64,000 nt of DNA, taken from positions 606,976 to 670,975 of the forward strand of contig OW204010.1 of the NCBI GenBank assembly GCA_934047225.1, given 5' to 3'. This DNA comes from Ypsolopha sequella. Its lineage: Eukaryota; Arthropoda; Insecta; Lepidoptera; Ypsolophidae. Positions 20,836 to 30,916 of the stretch are shown piece by piece; position 1 is the stretch's first letter, and each line of letters starts with the position of its first letter. The position numbers and the translations under genes were made by a program. The notes beneath the pieces were generated by a model, which worked only from the letters and a program-made list of their open reading frames with translations, did not search any database and was not told the origin of the DNA.

Positions 20836-22282
20836 AAGAAATAAAACAATTCAAAACCATTCCCTGTTTAATCAAAAGTTTTAGGAAACTTGGTGCCATT
20901 AAATTTGACATCCACAAATTTTCTCATCATCCAAATTTTCGCTTTGATTTCGAATCATTAATTTTCCAACCAAACATTCACATAACTTTAGATATAAATA
21001 AAGACTCCCCTAATACAGAAACTAAACTCCGGAACATTATACATCAAAGGTGGTCCGATTATGATATATTTTTCACAGACTCGTCAAAATTAAATCCGGA
21101 GGGTTCAGTTGGCTCCGCTTTTTATCATGAATCAGGCAATGTTTCGAAATTATTCAAATACCCATTCATTAGTACAGTCTTCACAGGAGAGTGCACGGCC
21201 ATTCTAGAGTCAATCAAATATATATTAGAACACAACTTAGATTAATCTTTAATACTTTCCGACTGTCACTCTGCACTCCAGTCTATCATATCCAACCCCT
21301 TCGATAAAAATTCAATATGTCCTATCGCCCTCGAAATAAAACATTTACTTAAATTAGCATCACTTTCTAGTCTTGACATAATTCTTGCCTGGATTCCTGG
21401 CCATTCTGGGATTAAAGGTAATGAAATAGCTGATTCCTTAGCCAAAACAGCCACCACTCACGGGGAAAAAATTATTTCAAAATATACTCCCATGACTTAA
21501 TTCTCCTTCCAGTTCAATACATTTCCAAATCATGGAACAATTCTTGGAAATCCAGCAGCTCCATTAAAGGAAAACACCTATTCAACATCCAACCCTCAAT
21601 AAAATTAAAACCATGGTTCTCTAAAATTAAGTTCAGTAAAAAAATCACCTCTATAATATCAAGGTTACGTTTAGGTCATTGTTGCTCTCCGGCCCACCTT
21701 GCAAGAATAAGGATTCGGGACCACTCCCTTTGTGAATGTGGAATTGAAGATGGTACAATTGAACATATTTTATTTAACTGTCCCATAAATAACTCTCCTT
21801 CTTTATTAGACCTTTTAATTTCAAAGTAAGCCTCCCAACTAGTCCTTCATATATCCTTTCCTTTTCTGATAAAGACGCCACTAGAGCATTAGCCTCATTC
21901 TTAGTCCTCAACAAAATCACACTGTAGCTAAGGAGACCACTATAATCCATTACAGATGTCATCCAACCCTTCTTATTTATCTAACTGTATAATTAAAACA
22001 GGTATACCTTACTATATACTAGTAATATCCTTTTGTAAGTTTATTCTTCCACTATGTATCTAACTTCACCATACGAAGCCAACTTTTATTTTACTCATCT
22101 TCATACGTATATTACATTTCCATCGATCGATATTTATATTTATTATATTTTTATTTCTCTCAAGAGGTAATAACTCGTCCCTTCCTTCTTCTTATTATAC
22201 TTTTCTTTTAATATCACTTGACGCTGGCAAAACTGACTTTTAAAAAAGGAGTCCGTACCTGCCATAAAAAAAAAAAAAAAAA
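20836..22282 (+). pseudogene. 5'-truncated LINE with RNase H, decayed
   Basis: From about 21060 the translation reads DIFFTDSSKLNPEGSVGSAF, then TGECTAILESI, ILSDCHSALQSI and WIPGHSGIKGNEIADSLAK. These four blocks carry the RNase H catalytic acids. Such a domain follows the reverse transcriptase in I- and R1-type LINEs. Further on, LGHCCSPAHLARI and CECG ... EHILFNCP give the usual C-terminal zinc motif. Stops near 21243 and 21498 and frame changes show it is dead. The element ends in poly(A) at about 22266-22282, confirming plus orientation. The reverse transcriptase is missing. Confidence 0.85.
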
Positions 22283-22923
22283 TATCATGCCATCAGTACT
22301 GCATAGCATTGAGGGTTCTTGTTCTAAAATTATGAATGTTACTTGGAGTTTTTTTGATAACTTGTTTCTAGGCTAGAACTACACACGGTAGGTACTTTGT
22401 AGACAGAGAGAGAAAGGGGAGGGCGTAGCAAAAAAATGGCAAACTCCCGAGGGCGTCACAGTAAAAATAAGTTTGGGAAGCCCTGACCTTTTACAACTGG
22501 TTATAATAACTATAATAGTTATTTAAATAACCAGCTTCAAAATCAGTTATTGAAAACCATACCTTCCGATACCTAGTTTCGGTATTGCAAAAACACGTAC
22601 CTACCGACCTTGAACGAAAACCTGGTTTATTCGTCCAAGCTACCGACCCATCTCTACTTTCAATAAACCTTGTCGGAAATGTAAAATTCACTTTGACAGT
22701 TAAATTTTAGATTTACCCAGGCGTTTAGGAACGCAACCCTAGAACGAGCGCACTAGAAAAACACTGGAATAATTTTATTTACCAATACAAATGATGCCGC
22801 AATTTTTGACGCGCATTTTTGCCAGCATCCAAACTTGGAGAAAATGGAGAAGAGAGGCCATTTTAAGGTTGTGGTCGCGAATCATCCCGGCCCCGGCTGT
22901 TTTGGCGCTTAGAATTAAGTGCG
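22283..22923. other. Unannotated interval
   Basis: No supported gene. It contains a short AT palindrome (ATAACTATAATAGTTAT, near 22504). Confidence 0.5.
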
Positions 22924-23256
22924 CTATGGCGTCTTTCTCACCATAGAGTATATTTGGTTCTCACGTCGTCGGGCTGTGTAGGAAACACAGCTGACGGTAT
23001 GCCTGGACACCGCGACGACCGCAGGGTTGAAACTGCTGTGCAACTGCTTCGTTTCTCTGGCAGTTCTCACAATGACCACTCTCTCCCACAAGTCCCTGAG
23101 CTTCATGGATTGTATGGAGACGCGAGCCCACCAGCTCCCCGAACACTTGTTAAAAAATATATGGTAATTGCCATTGGATTTTTCTGATCGACTAAGCACT
23201 CTTCTGAGATGGGTGGTCAGAGGCCTTTTTGGAAGAGTGGAATGCTCCATGAACAC
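22924..23256 (-). pseudogene. Decayed copy of the viral-type SF1 helicase (motifs V and VI)
   Basis: The minus-strand frame contains WERVVIVRTARETKQLHSS and AVVAVSRHT, close to the motif V-VI region of the intact helicase at 35927-37509. A neighbouring frame carries GSRLHTIHEAQGL, the motif just upstream, so one frameshift separates them. An NPM-type remnant near 23190 corresponds to the region between motifs III and V. Only about 230-330 bp of the domain remain. It lies outside the TTAGG-bearing half of the window and is much more diverged than the copy in TRAS-Hel. Confidence 0.75.
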
Positions 23257-23280
23257 TACGGCTGATCATTTACATGAACT

Positions 23281-23345
23281 TGAGACGGTTTGGACTTCAT
23301 CTGTCCACGTCTCAATTCACAAATGAAGGTTCTGATAATGAACAG
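23281..23345 (+). repeat. Short dispersed repeat (GAGACGGTTTGGAC)
   Basis: About 60 bp starting TGAGACGGTTTGGACTTCAT and including CACGTCTCAATTCACAAAT. It is shared with 27699-27762. In both places it directly abuts the truncated 5' edge of a minus-strand retrotransposon fragment. Confidence 0.7.
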
Positions 23346-23714
23346 GAAGATTGTTGTATGTGACTAGATGACTTACATTTAAAAGAATAAAACCTATCAA
23401 GTAGAATTACTGTGTTTTTAATGATAATTGATTTATAGTAAATCTCTAACCCAAGCAAATATTCCAATATTAGAGTTAAAAATAAACTTTCAATTTCAAA
23501 CAACAATATGGTTTCGTGTCATGCATGAACCCTAATTAGTAGTAAATTTTTATCACTAAACGGCGACACCTTATATCTATCATTATATGTCTATCTCTCT
23601 CACTCTGTCTGATTTTTCTCATTCTGTCTCTGGGTGGTTCGCTTGGGACGCTTCGGTCGTTTCGGCCGCTTGGGCCGGTTGGAACTGGTAAAAGTGTTCC
23701 GTGGTTGGAACGGT

Positions 23715-23770
23715 TGGGATGGTATATAAAGGGGTAGGAAAGAGAGTGGGCAATTGGGCATTCATTCATT
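23715..23770 (+). promoter_or_regulatory. TATA-type promoter-like sequence
   Basis: GGTATATAAAGGGG near 23720 is followed about 40 bp later by CATTCATTCATTTTCGC, an arrangement like a TATA box plus initiator. About 200 bp downstream is TCAATAAATTTTGAC. No open gene follows, so it may be part of a decayed LTR. 23346-23714 holds no gene. Confidence 0.3.
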
Positions 23771-24249
23771 TTCGCACCTTCGTCAGTGGAGGTGCTGCGA
23801 GAAGTCTAAAAGGTGTAGTTCATTTTTAAGTTTAATTGGGGAAGTTTTGTTTGTTTCAATAGTGATTTTGTTTTCGGAATTTGCGATTAAAATACGGAAT
23901 GTGTCATCATCATAAAATTATGGTCAATAAATTTTGACTTTTCCGATTCGGAAATTGACACAAACGCATTTGAATTCGTATAGGGCATGGATGTATACGT
24001 AAACTGGATTGAGCACTGAAGGATGTTACGCGTAGAAAAATAGACTCTATTTCATACAGTTAAAAGTTATTTTATTATGACAAAAACAACTAGAGAAAAC
24101 GTGCCGAGCGGGACAACACACAGTCGATGCCTGTGTCCTACTCGCACAGTTGCCATCACAAAAAAACAAATTGCGATGGTAGGCTTGAGTTTTTCACGAT
24201 TTAGTTTTTCAACGACTTTATAGTATTTAGCTTTTAGTAAATACTTTTT

Positions 24250-24335
24250 TTTTAACCGACTTGAAAAAAAGAGGAGGATCTCAATTCGACTGTATTTTTT
24301 TTGGGTATGTTATTCCTTATCTCCGTCAATTCTGA
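24250..24335 (+). repeat. Dispersed lepidopteran-type repeat (AACCGACTT...)
   Basis: AACCGACTTGAAAAAAAGAG, then GAGGATCTCAATTCGACTG and TATTTTTTTTGGGTATG. From memory this is a familiar dispersed repeat of Lepidoptera. 23900-24249 shows nothing else. Confidence 0.5.
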
Positions 24336-24429
24336 ACTGAATTGAATGATTCTTTTTTTGTTTGGAAAAATTTCCTTTGAGGTAGGTCCCATTTTAAGAT
24401 TGACCATGATCTGATGAAAGTTTTCAGAG

Positions 24430-24920
24430 ATAGGCAGTGGAACGCCTCAGAAAGTAACAGCGTACCACTTGATATTAAGGAAATCGCTTTGTACTACGAT
24501 GTTGATCGCAGAGTATTACTTGGAAATTGTCAATCTTCCACCTGACCTTCGATCCTGGTCTTATAAAGTCATTACCATAGAACTCTTTAACGAATGAGAG
24601 CACTTACCTCGAGATTGCGGCAATCACTTTGGTAGGGTGCTGATTGTCGGGCATTTCTTGGAAATTATCAGAATACCCACCTGACCTTCCATCCTGGCTT
24701 CACCACCATAGAACTCCTTAACGGACGACAGCATACCACTCAAGATTAAGGCAATCGCTTTGTATTAGGATAGTGATTGCCGAGTACTACTTGTAAATTG
24801 TAATTTCTCCACCTGAACTTTGATCTTACCATAGAACTCCTCAACGGGTGTCAGCACATAACTTGAGATTACGGCAATCAGTTTGTATTAGGGTGCTGAT
24901 TACAGGGTATTTATTAAATA
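24430..24920. repeat. About 122-bp diverged tandem repeats, four copies
   Basis: Blocks such as CCATAGAACTCCTTAACG recur near 24586, 24709 and 24830. Each is followed by a variant of ACTTGAGATTACGGCAATC, GGGTGCTGATT and CACCTGACCTT. Copies are 70-80% alike by eye. Confidence 0.75.
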
Positions 24921-25008
24921 TAACCAATTATTACTTGTCCTTCGTTTTATATCAACAGCGCGTTTACAAGAACTATCCACATTACACAATTTGACCCGTC
25001 AACACTAA

Positions 25009-25380
25009 AAATGTAAAATAATAAACTTTTAACAAAAAATAGTAACCGACTTTAAATGTAACTGCAGCCATTCGCAAAAAAGTTGAAAATAATTATAAAA
25101 TGACCGATGGTACTGAAATAACACTTTTTCCGACTTCTTTGTTCCTGAAAAATATGTTCTTTAAAAGTGACCGCGTTCCCTTGGTTATAGCAACACAGAA
25201 ACCAATATAAGAGCGCCGACTTCTAAAGAACATATTTTTCAGGAAGAAAGAAGGTGGAAAAAGTGTTATTTCGGTACCATCTGTCATTTTATAATTATTT
25301 TAAGCTTTTTAGCGAATGGCTGCAGTTACATTTGAAGTCCGTCACTATTTTTTTGTTAGGTTTATTTATGTTTTACATTT
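25009..25380. repeat. Palindromic MITE-like element
   Basis: The left arm (25009-25170) and right arm (about 25225-25380) are reverse complements. Examples are ATTATAAAATGACCGATGG against CCATCTGTCATTTTATAAT, and CCTGAAAAATATGTTCTTTA against its complement near 25226. The centre is about 25195. The arms contain short mirrored open frames that are not genes. Confidence 0.85.
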
Positions 25381-25521
25381 AGTTTTATCCGTAAATGTAA
25401 GATCAATCATTCTTTAATAAAGTTGGGATTATTCTTATGCTTGCAAACTGGTAACCCTTTTATCTAAAAATGGCCGTGACATTTGAAAACAAAATTGTAA
25501 AATTAATAATTTTTTGCAAAA

Positions 25522-25808
25522 ATGGTTAAAGCATGCAGCGTGAAGGGCTGCAGAAGCCAAATTTTTGGGAATTGTGGGATATCGTTTCATAGGTAAGGCA
25601 TAATTACAACGTTTTCTCGGAGAAATGATACATGTTTACATTGATACCGCTAGAGTAACCATGATATTGGGTTTTACATTACAGTCTTCCAAAAACTGAA
25701 AATATCCGAAGAAAATGGTTAGAAGTTTTAGGAAACGAAGTAAAGTGCAAAAATCCAGTAGTCTGCAGCCGCTATTTTAAAGCAGAAGACTTTAAACCAA
25801 TAAAATAA
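25522..25808 (+). CDS. Two-exon THAP-domain mini-gene (64 aa)
   Basis: Exon 1 is 25522-25592 and exon 2 is 25685-25808. The donor is AG/GTAAGG and the acceptor is TTACATTACAG. Joining them keeps the frame. The product begins MVKACSVKGCRSQ and contains GISFHSLPKTENIRRKWLEV, then VVCSRYFKAEDFKPIK and a stop. This is the THAP zinc-finger layout (C-x4-C, FH.LP, R..W, C-x2-H..F), a DNA-binding domain of P-element transposases and many cellular factors. The last zinc ligand reads tyrosine (CSRY) instead of histidine, which should weaken metal binding. The protein stops at the end of the domain. It may be a relic of a P-like element, a domain-only gene or the start of a longer gene with other exons. 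Confidence 0.6.
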
Positions 25809-26025
25809 ATGTTTTGAATACGGTTTTTACTACCTACGTGGTCTCAATCAATTACTTTTAAATATGGTTACCCTACTTAGACAGAGATGAAATTATCTAG
25901 TATGACTTCTCGTTCTTCACGTTTTTTGAAACAAGTACTCAGTCCGGTTAGGGTATAGGTTCATGGTATAGGGTGAACGAGAGAACGAGCTAGATTCTGC
26001 GATAAGTAAAGGGTTCGATAATCGG
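25809..26025. other. Boundary of the non-telomeric region
   Basis: Unremarkable sequence up to the most internal TTAGG island. No TTAGG runs were seen to the left of this point. Confidence 0.5.
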
Positions 26026-26040
26026 TTAGGTTAGGTTAGG
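26026..26040 (+). repeat. TTAGG telomeric island 1 (3 units)
   Basis: Three perfect units abut the poly(T) start (complement of poly(A)) of TRAS A. Confidence 0.95.
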
Positions 26041-27698
26041 TTTTTTTTTTTTTTTTTTTTTCTTTATTGGATCCCACCGTAGTGAGACCCGGCTTTTGCC
26101 CACGAATTTTAATTTTCGTGCCCTTATTTATCTCTTTAAAAAATTTTAATATTATAAGTGACCCCGGATAAAGGGCAGGGACAATGAGGGTGGGGTCCTT
26201 CGTCCAGTTACACACATCCTTATACTAAATATAATAAAACTCTTCTCTTTTTTTTTTTTTTCTTTGTGTATGTTTTCTCGTCTCTTTTTCTTTTTTTTTC
26301 TCAGATTGTTTTTTTTTTCCAGTTTTTTTTTTGTATATATGTTCCTTTTTTTTTCATATTTTCTTTTTTCTTCATTCTTAAATTACTAACTTATACTTTC
26401 TAACAAAAATATTCTTACTCTATTGGACGAAGGAACTCCACCCTAAAAACATTCTTAAGCCATATAACCTTTATAATAAAATCATCAACTATTTACATAC
26501 AATTGTTATTTATCATCTTAAAAACATCAATCATAAATTTGTAAAATTAAAATTAAAAAATCACAAAACAAAATAACTTATTAGGTACAGAATTAAATTT
26601 TAAGGAGTATAATAATTAAAAGCTATGACAGTCGGTCATTTATTTATTTCGGACTGCCGCTCTCATGACTCTCTCCAAGAATCCTAGTAGGGTTGGTCGG
26701 TCTACCTTGTCTTGCAGGATCACTGGCAGGTTGGCCTTATTAAATGCCATGTCGATTTTCACCTCCAGTTCCGCCCTCCACAGTCCGAACCTCGGACAGT
26801 CGAACACGACGTGCCAGATCGTCTCCTCCTGATCAGGATCACATACGCAGGCTGGACTGTCCTTCAGCTTAAAGCGATGAAGGTACGATGCGAGCCCCCC
26901 ATGCCCTGTAAGGGCTTGCACGTGTATGGGGTTAAGTTTGGCCTTCCTTAGGACAGTGTGCGCTGTCGCTACGTCAGGAAGGAAGGCCTTTGTAACCCCA
27001 CCCGTGCTGGAGGACTCGTATCGCCCTTGCCACTGTTGAACAGTCCCCTCGCGTATCGTCCTTCTCAAGTAGGAGAGAGGGACAGCGTCGTAGTCGGCCG
27101 CCGTTTTCCTGCGGAGGGCGGCATCTTTGGCGAGCTCGTCCGCCCGCTCATTGCCGGCAGTCCCCACATGCGCCCGCAACCAGAAGAGCCGTACGTCACG
27201 GCCCTCCATGCGGATTTGACGCACGCACCGCTCAATGCCGTGAGCCAAGGGGTGCAGAAGCGCCCGGCTTTTGAACAGGTCCAGCGAGGACCTCGAGTCA
27301 CTTAAAATGTTGACAAGTGGCTCCTCGCTGTCTCTGACCTGCTCCACGGCCTTGAGCAGAGCGTACATCTCCGACTGGAAGACCGTGCAGTACGGCTCCA
27401 GACGGAACTTCGAGTGCCTGGTCTCTCTGCCGTCTGACCACCACGTCAAGGCTGCACCCACCTTCCCCTGTATCTTACTGCCATCAGTAAAGATACAGGG
27501 GCCAGCGATTTGGTGAGCCTCGACTGTTGCCGGCTCGAGATCGTCCACGCACTCGAAGCTCAGTGATTGCCTAATGGCGGGATATGGGAACCGCCCGCAA
27601 GGAACGCGCAGTTCGACAGGTCTATCGGCTGGAATCTGGTCGATTCTCACTCCTCGCTTTGCCCTGTATAGACTTGCCGCCTCCTGAACTCGGAGGTT
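26041..27698 (-). mobile_element. TRAS A: 5'-truncated TRAS-like non-LTR retrotransposon
   Basis: Poly(T) at 26041-26061 is the complement of the element's poly(A) and touches TTAGG, the orientation described for TRAS. The 3' UTR (26062-26639) has the hairpin CACGAA/TTCGTG at 26101-26120. It also has a long-range complementary pair (26188-26205 with 26425-26444) shared with the other TRAS copies. The body is cut off at about 27698 within the region between reverse transcriptase and RNase H. Confidence 0.9.
26640..27698 (-). CDS. TRAS A ORF2 C-terminal part (RNase H, CCHC)
   Basis: An open frame of about 350 codons starts at the truncation point with LRVQEAASLYRAKRG, which aligns with the same block of TRAS B, C and D. 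It shows the RNase H acids in FTDGSK, SEMYAL, LSDSRSS and GNERADELAK, then the end motif LTGHGG..SYLHRF and the zinc knuckle CVCD ... HVVFDC. Endonuclease and reverse transcriptase are absent. It is a partial gene without its own start. No frameshift is visible. Confidence 0.85.
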   Translation of the reverse strand, partial: NLRVQEAASLYRAKRGVRIDQIPADRPVELRVPCGRFPYPAIRQSLSFECVDDLEPATVEAHQIAGPCIFTDGSKIQGKVGAALTWWSDGRETRHSKFRLEPYCTVFQSEMYALLKAVEQVRDSEEPLVNILSDSRSSLDLFKSRALLHPLAHGIERCVRQIRMEGRDVRLFWLRAHVGTAGNERADELAKDAALRRKTAADYDAVPLSYLRRTIREGTVQQWQGRYESSSTGGVTKAFLPDVATAHTVLRKAKLNPIHVQALTGHGGLASYLHRFKLKDSPACVCDPDQEETIWHVVFDCPRFGLWRAELEVKIDMAFNKANLPVILQDKVDRPTLLGFLERVMRAAVRNK

Positions 27699-27762
27699 GA
27701 GACGGTTTGGACCTCATAGTAGTTCACGTCTCGATTCACAAATATTGGTTCTGATGATGGGT
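27699..27762 (+). repeat. Second copy of the GAGACGGTTTGGAC repeat
   Basis: See 23281-23345. It fills the gap between the truncated 5' edge of TRAS A and the LTR. Confidence 0.7.
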
Positions 27763-29242
27763 TGTAGCATTGCAAATTTGGTAGTTGCGGTTATCACAAA
27801 AAGAATTTGCGTCGTTTATTTGCTTGCCGGAAAGTTTCGGGTTTACCCTCTTTTATAGACATGAAGTTAATCGCGCGTTGCCGCGTTGCCGAGTTGTTCT
27901 CGTTCATTTGCCAAACGGAATTTATGCCGACAGCTCGTGTTGAGTTATTTTTTACAATAATGGCGGATTTTGCCAACACGACTTCGTGATAGTTCTAAGG
28001 TTTGTTTTGAGTTTAAATTTGGGTTATTCATTTGAGTGGAATGGTTATTTAAAATTGTTTTTGTATTTCAGATAATTTGACATATGCGTGTGGATTGATT
28101 TTTGAAAAGGATTTTTTTTTCTTCGTCGGGTGGAGGGAGTTCTGAAATCATCAGATCATGGTATGTATTGCTTTCTTTGTATTTTGAGTCACCGGAATTT
28201 TGTTCTCATTGTTCCGTGTGGTAAAGGTTTTAATTTTGTTTTTCTCTTCTAATTCCAGGGTGTTTGTTTTCAAGATCTTCAGTATACAAGATCTTCTTGT
28301 TACCGAGTGTACCAGTTTTCGTGATTTACCAGCTGGCAGTGGAATGAACGCCGCGTGGTGTACGCCGTAAGCAGTTCCTTTTGTCTGCGGTGACGTGGAT
28401 CGTTGACCTTGAAGGGGGCGGCGGACGGTGTGTCATTTCCGTGGAGTGTAATGGAAAAATTCAAGTAGGTGTTGGAATTTTTACTTTTATCCACACACAG
28501 TTAGGATACCGGGGACGGTATGTTTTCAGGACACATAGTTATGTGTCCTTTTAGTATCAAAGGTTAAATTTTCTTCCTGTTTCGCCGAATAACCCAAACT
28601 GTAAAATTTAATGTTCTATATTATTTTTTTTCTTTCCTGGTAGAACTGAATGGTGTACCAGAAGATTTGGTTTTAAGAGTATGTTCGACAAATATTTATT
28701 GTTGTAGGATCTACGGCTCCCCTGAGCTAGATTTTATTTAGGGAATTGTTTCCCTTGTTTGTTTACAAGTTTTGTTTCTTTTAAAGTGTTTTTTTTAATG
28801 TAATTTTCACAAGATTCCAAGTAATTTAGTTACCAGTGGATAAGATGGAACAATTCCACCTAGTTGTCACTTAAATGTTTATTTATGTCTTGGCATTGCT
28901 AATACCGATGTAATATTACTCCGGATGTTAAGGCGGCTCTTAACACAACAATTTTAAGGTACGGAAGGTCATAGTAATGTCTTGGCAGAGAATTGCCAAA
29001 TGAAGGTCATGGCCAAACACTGGTAACAAAGATAAATTTTTCTGTTAACATCTTTCCTTTTCTTGTGAATATTAGATTGTAGTTTTGATAAAGTTAAATA
29101 AACCTAATTGTATAGTACCTCGAAGTTTTCTTCAGAACCTTATACCATCGATTAGGTTACTATTAGGTCACTGTTTAAGTTTTATCTTGTTCAGTGGTAC
29201 GACCGGTGGAAAGACCGGGTACCTGCCGGTCGCGATCTGACA
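27763..29242 (+). repeat. LTR of an LTR retrotransposon (about 1.48 kb)
   Basis: It starts TGTAGCATTGCAAATTTGG and ends CGCGATCTGACA. Directly after it is TGGCGCCC, a primer-binding-like site. A polyadenylation-like AATAAA lies near 29098. It resembles the solo LTR 19153-20333 (reverse complement). Both ends follow the TG...CA rule. Confidence 0.6.
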
Positions 29243-30392
29243 ATGGCGCCCTTACGTTTTTTAAATAATAATATTTGTCGAAGGGTTATTTGGTGAAACA
29301 GGGTTTTTTTTTTGTTGTTACTAGTTTTTTTGTATGTGTAACATAATTTTTTTTTTGTGTACTGTGTATTTTGGTTTAGTGTGTGTTTTTGCACATATAA
29401 GGAAGCTTAAGTGCTAATTTTTTTTTTGTGAGTAACAACTTAAGGTGTATTTACACTGTTTTTTTTTTTGGTACCAAAAATTTTTTTTAAATGGTTTTTA
29501 ATTTTTTTTAGTTTACACTGAGTTGTGTGTGTGGTTGTGTAAATTTCTTTTTGCACTCAGTGATTTTGGTACCAAATTAGTTTGAAGAATTTAACACTTG
29601 TAAGAAACAGGAAGCAGATTTTTTTTTTTAAAATGGATACTAAAGTAGTATTGTTTTTGGTCCTCCTAAAGGACGAATTGATTTACGACATGACTATTCG
29701 CGCGGACATTCTAGCATCCACATTTACAGGTCTTTGGATGCTGTCAAGGAAGCCAGTTTTTTCGTGTGTTTTGGTTGTTGATACCTCGGCATTTTATTTT
29801 GTTTTTATTTTATGGTGGTTTAATTGGAGTTTTGTTTTTTTTTGTGGTTGTACGGAGCCTCAAAACAGTGATTGTGGGTTTTTACACTAATCTTTGGATT
29901 GAGCTTCGTGCATGAGGTTGTAATTTTACAATTCTCGAGTTTTGGGGTTATGTTTTTTTTTTTAATTTATTTTATTGGGGTTAGTTCGTGGTTCAGCTCG
30001 CTGCTCGAGTTGTTCCACGTTTTGTTTTACTTGCTTTTAGGCAAGAGCCGAGGTATCGGGCAGGTTTATTTGTTTGTTTTGTTTTTATTAACCGTCATAG
30101 AATAAACATGGGGGTAATTTTTTTTCTTTAGTAATGTTTTTTTTAAGTTACTCAAATTTTTGTTTTTTGTTTGTTTTGGGGGATTTTCTTCAATTAAAAT
30201 TGAGTAACAGTTTTTTATTTTATGACGTTTTTGTCAGGGGGTTTGGTTAGGTTTACGGACTCACGTATTAGTGAGATTCGTGTTTTGTTTAAAATTTATT
30301 CCCCCTGCTGGATTTGTTAGTGTCGCGACTTTTATTCGTAATGATCCCGTTTTTCCACTTTTGTTTCATTCGCGAGCCCGGGTGGGAGTTGG
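29243..30392 (+). pseudogene. LTR retrotransposon leader and gag start, truncated
   Basis: TGGCGCCC at 29244-29251 fits a tRNA primer-binding site next to the LTR. A T-rich leader follows. At ATG 29633 the frame reads MDTKVVLFLVLLKDELIYD, then MTIRADILASTF. This resembles, from memory, the N-terminus of Gag in insect LTR elements (LLKDELIY.V.IR.....ST). After about 40 codons the similarity ends. The rest up to the TTAGG at 30393 is T-rich and shows no protease or polymerase. Confidence 0.5.
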
Positions 30393-30411
30393 TTAGGTTA
30401 GGTTAGGTTAG

Positions 30412-30412
<1 letters not shown>
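30393..30412 (+). repeat. TTAGG telomeric island 2 (4 units)
   Basis: Four perfect units directly left of the poly(T) of TRAS B. Confidence 0.95.
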
Positions 30413-30443
<31 letters not shown>

Positions 30444-30916
30444 GGAAAAAAATCAACTTTTGATTTTGTACAAGGGACCACGAATATTAACTTTCGTGAC
30501 CTTTTTATCTTAAGGATTTAATTTTTGAAAGTGACCCAAATGGGCATTATAATTAATTTGTCAGAGAAAAATTAGGGGGTGGGGTCCTCCGTCTTAAGTA
30601 TTTACTTAATAATAGATGGCTTATCATTTGTAACTCTTTTGTCTATGTTCTCTTGCTTTTTTTTTTTTATGGTGTTATTTGTATTATATATATATATATT
30701 TTTTTTATTGCCTTTTTATACTTATTGCTCAGGTTTACAATTTCTTACGCTAATTATTCTACACGTTTACAATTTTTTTAACTTATAATTCTAGTAACGG
30801 AGGAGCCTTCCCCAAACACTATATTAATTAACAAAAAGATATTATCTAATTAACTAATTAAACATTTTAAAGTAAAAGAAAACAATTATAAAATAAAACA
30901 AATGTGAATTAAAAAT

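Noticed and set aside
29872..30105. Hydrophobic small proteins in the T-rich region before TRAS B
   Set aside because: Apparent hydrophobicity comes from T-rich codons (Phe/Leu/Val) in a low-complexity stretch.
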